Assembly (NCBI GenBank): GCA_024709505.1
Contig: JANJWP010000012.1
Span: 1 to 48,698, forward strand
From: Candidatus Altimarinota bacterium
GTDB lineage: Bacteria; Patescibacteriota; Gracilibacteria; BD1-5; UBA2023
DNA length: 48,698 nt
Direction of reading: 5' to 3'
Positions within the stretch are counted from its first letter, which is position 1, and each line of letters begins with the position of its first letter. Below the pieces are notes generated by a model that saw only the letters and a program-made list of their open reading frames with translations, was not told the DNA's origin and ran no database searches. Made by a program: the position numbers and the translations under genes. Shown here one piece after another: positions 45,809 through 48,698 of this stretch.

Positions 45809-48698
45809 TTACCGCGCAGTGGCCGGAGCGATTCCCGCGCCTCAGAACGGGACTTCGGCGAAGGCGGCGTAAATCCAAGTTCCGGCGGCGTTTCCTCCGC
45901 CGGCATCTCGCCACTTGAATCCATTACTTAAAATGTCGAGGGAATCCAGTCATTCAGATCAACTGGAATCAGCAAACAATCGTGCGCCAGCCTGGTTCCA
46001 CGTATTTCTCGCGGTATCATAAACGTACCATCCGGAACCTGAGGAATCGATCCTTTTAAGCATTATCCATCTCGGCCGGAATCCCGTATGCACGAACGGC
46101 CCGTCCGCATTACCGTTCCCGGCATAGCTTCCAAATCTCGAGAATCCTGGAACTTCGGAGAAAACATAGGCGACGAAGTTGACGGAAGAAGCATTGACCG
46201 CCGCAACCCGGCTGTCAACTCCGAAAACCGATGCCGTTGGAACGGATCAGAAATTCCCCGCATACGTGCCCTTCGCGGACGTGGAATTCAAAAGCAGGTA
46301 TTCGTCTGAGGTAAAGCCATTGAACCAAACGTTCCAGTTTCAAGTTCAAGAAGCCAGCCTTGGTTTTATGATGACCATTTTCGGAGTTGCGGAAAGTCCG
46401 TGTCCGACGGTTTGAACTTGGTTAGCGTTACCCGCATACGTCACCACCGAAAATCCCGCCGCAGGATTGGCGCTCACCTGACTCGCAATCGTTCCGGACG
46501 TATTCGATACGGCAACTCCGCCGCCCTTCCATGCCCAACCAACGTAATTGTAAGGTCCGTTTTGACGGTTATCCCAGTTTCCCAAGGTGAAACCTCCGGA
46601 ATCGAAAGAAGAGAATTCCGATCCCGCCGTCCATTCGGCATCAGGAGTGTTACATGAAAGTTTTTTATTCGGTCCACGGACGGAATCGTACCATTGGTGG
46701 TCATTCGCGTTTCCTCGATTCTTTATCCATACGAGGTCGGGACGAAACGAAAGTCCGGATATCGACCGCCCGTTCGTACTGTTTCCGGCGTACGTCAGCA
46801 CGTCGAAGTGCTGTTTCGGATTCGTTATCGACGGAGTCAGGTTTTTCGTGGAAAGCGCCTTGAAGCCGGAAGGAGGGCAGTATTTGAAGTAGCCTCCGGC
46901 GTTCTCGCAGTATTGGAGTCCCGATTGGCCTCATTGGCCGAAGTTCACGAGACCGTTGCTGGTCGTCGCTTTTCCGGAAACGGCGAATTTCCATTGTTTA
47001 GTTTTATCCATTCCGCTCCAAAGAACTCCTTGACTGAGACCGTTTTTATAAGCGGTAAGCGTTCCGGTATCGGCATCGTAAGCGAGACCGGCAGTATCGC
47101 CGATTCCATAGGACGTCCCCCATCAGGCGGTTTGGGAAGAATTGTAGTACCTGTGTCCGGCATTCCAATAACTCGCTCCGTTCGTATCGACCCCCGGATA
47201 ACTCGTCCTATTGGCGTTTTCGTTGATGATTCCGATATTCACCGCGTCGGTAATTTGAAGCGGCGACATTTCGAAATACCATTTTCCCGATGTCATGGCA
47301 ATCGTAGCGGCATTGTTTTGGTAGTTCGCCGTGTTCGCGAATTTGAGGTTTCCGTTTTGAGGAAGATTGGTATTGGTCGGGGCTTTGTCGAGCGGATTCA
47401 GCGTCGCGAAATTGTTCGTCGGATGGTCGATGACCCGGTCGGTAATGGCGAGATTCGAAGGGGTCCAGTGGTTTCCCCGTCCGCTCAAATCGAGTCCGAG
47501 CGCCGAAACGCTCGAAGCATCCGAAAAGGAAAGTCGGAAACCGTTGTTCCCATAAGAACCCGAATACTGCTTGGGGCGCCAAGAACCGGTAGACGGATCG
47601 GTTTCGCCGAATGCCGTGGCGGAAAGCGCCTGTCCATCGACGAAATTCACTTCCGAAAGGTAGCCGTTCGCGTAATACCCCGAAGCGTATCCGCCTATGT
47701 AATGCTGCGACGCGGAGTTCATGCTCATCGTTTCGCCGGCTCAGAGGACCGAAGAGGATTTGGCCTGAAGAACGCCGTTCACGTACAGTTTCGCCCGGTC
47801 TGCTTGCGTTGACTGGGTCGTATCCACCGCAAAAACCACGTGGTACCACGCCGAAGGATCCCGGAAAGACATGGTCCAATAATCCTTGGTGGACGTGGAC
47901 GTTCGAAGAAAGAAGCGGCTGTTCAGCGATGCTCCGAAGGCTCCGGCACCCGCGATTCCGAAGGAACCGGCATCACCGGTTCAAAACAATTCAAAATCGT
48001 AGAGGGTCTGTTCGATCGCCATCTTTTTCATCCATGCGGAGTACGTGAACGTTTTGTTATTCGTAGGGGTCGTCAAGGTTCTTGAAAGGAAGGTCGATCG
48101 TGAGGAATCAAACCGCAGGCTTCCCGCGATTCCCGCGACGTCGAACGAGCAGGATCCAGCAACGTTCGAGACGTCCGAGGCAAGAGTGTCCGGTCCGTTC
48201 GTCGCCGTCATGCAGGAATAACCCGCGCGGGTGGCTGCCACGTCGTTGCAGGCGGTACCATAAGGGATTCCTGCGCGGGAGAAGTTCCCGGAAGCGTCGG
48301 CCGTGACGGTGGCGCCGCAAATCGAGACGGTGGCGCCGGCCGCGTTCGCTCCGAATGATCCGGAGATGGAGTGGGTCCGCAGAACACATGCCGGAGCCGC
48401 GAAGTCCGAGTTCCAATTATGCCCGCCCCCATAGCACGACCCGCCGATTTCCGTCGGGGTCGGGGTGGCGGTGCCTTCGGAACAGGAATACGAGAACGAC
48501 ACTTGGAGCTCCCCGTTGGCCGGGTCGGTGCCGAAGACGTACGTGCCGGTCGCCGTTGCCGTCGCGCCGTGCGCGAGGGGCAGGTTCGCCGCGATTCCGT
48601 AGGAAAGGCCCTGGTAGGTTCCGGCCGAAGCGGCGGACACGGCGCAGTCGGCCTTGCAGGCGCTTCCGTCCCAGGTGAAGCCCGCGGCGCACTTGAAG
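45809..48698 (-). CDS. Giant surface protein with Cys-rich, LamG-like, SPRY-like and phage-tail-type modules (N-terminus beyond window)
   Basis: One open frame of at least 962 residues ending in TAA, with TGA-coded Gly at 47981, 47741, 47123, 46931, 46346, 46340, 46247, 45959, 45950 and 45842. Order from the visible N-side: a Cys-rich module (FTWDGSACKADC) like that of the pilin-like protein; an FN/CarboxypepD-like segment; a LamG-like lectin fold (WYHVVFAVDTT, KLYVNG); a SPRY-like domain (GKWYFEMSP, YDADTGTLTAYKNG); then two repeats of a module common in phage tail and surface proteins (GLSFRPDLVWIKNRG and FRPRWIMLKRID). It is probably a surface adhesin recognising glycans. The N-terminal end and anchoring are outside the window. 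Confidence 0.8.

Overview
The window comes from a bacterium that reads TGA as glycine (genetic code 25), so most likely a Patescibacteria/CPR member of the Gracilibacteria or Absconditabacteria. The code is read from the sequence. About 79 in-frame TGA codons lie inside otherwise intact genes, and they fall on conserved glycines: both glycines of the DHFR Gly-Gly motif (19527-19532), the HNH nuclease motif, the XerC GKGxK loop, the ApbE loops and the response-regulator GADDY motif. With one exception (cheV), every complete gene ends in TAA or TAG. Under the standard code about half of the genes would look broken and one gene (HNH, 13618-14232) would vanish. G+C content looks to be in the mid-fifties by eye, which seems high for this clade. 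No rRNA, tRNA, CRISPR array or insertion sequence was seen, and no gene-free stretch exceeds 300 bases.

Layout. 1-7.5 kb (minus): two giant exported surface proteins. The first runs off the window edge; the second combines a beta-strand-rich N-terminal region with putative Ig repeats. 7.7-10.7 kb (plus): a FapA/DUF342 protein and an FMN azoreductase. 10.9-19.7 kb (plus): a deoxynucleotide-supply island of nrdA, HNH endonuclease, HAD nucleotidase-like protein, nucleoside deoxyribosyltransferase-like protein, nrdB, a small hypothetical, thyA, a membrane protein, a hypothetical and dihydrofolate reductase. It is led by a sigma70-type promoter overlapped by a NrdR-like box. 19.8-21.9 kb: a prepilin-like protein fused to Cys-rich modules and a fibrinogen-like domain. 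22-27.6 kb: valS, a double hot-dog (FabZ-like) protein and a large membrane protein. 27.7-30.7 kb: an orphan AbiEi-like regulator, a Xer recombinase, LexA and a 49-residue basic protein. 30.8-38.8 kb (mostly minus): mltG with two small partners, an SLH-PKD-TSP3 surface protein, rimO, cheV, an HxlR regulator (plus), and apbE with its probable substrate, an FMN-binding lipoprotein. 39-45.8 kb: a coiled-coil protein, tag, a TrmB regulator, a PHP phosphoesterase, a two-component system and a Met/Gly-rich exported protein. 45.8 kb to the end (minus): a second giant surface protein with LamG-, SPRY- and phage-tail-like modules.

How the genes work together. The 11-19.7 kb block makes dNTPs (ribonucleotide reductase) and dTMP (ThyA with DHFR recycling), with salvage or housecleaning enzymes between them. 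Envelope and adhesion genes dominate the rest (four very large exported proteins, an SLH protein, MltG, a pilin-like adhesin), as expected for an epibiotic lifestyle. ApbE plus the flavin lipoprotein suggests a redox function outside the membrane. LexA, Tag, HNH and Xer are the DNA-repair and recombination genes.

Expression signals are unusual but consistent. Candidate promoters usually have a 16-bp spacer and lie close to the start codon, and most genes have no Shine-Dalgarno sequence. Three genes do have a strong one (18587, 30524 and cheV). CheV is also the only gene whose natural end is a TGA.
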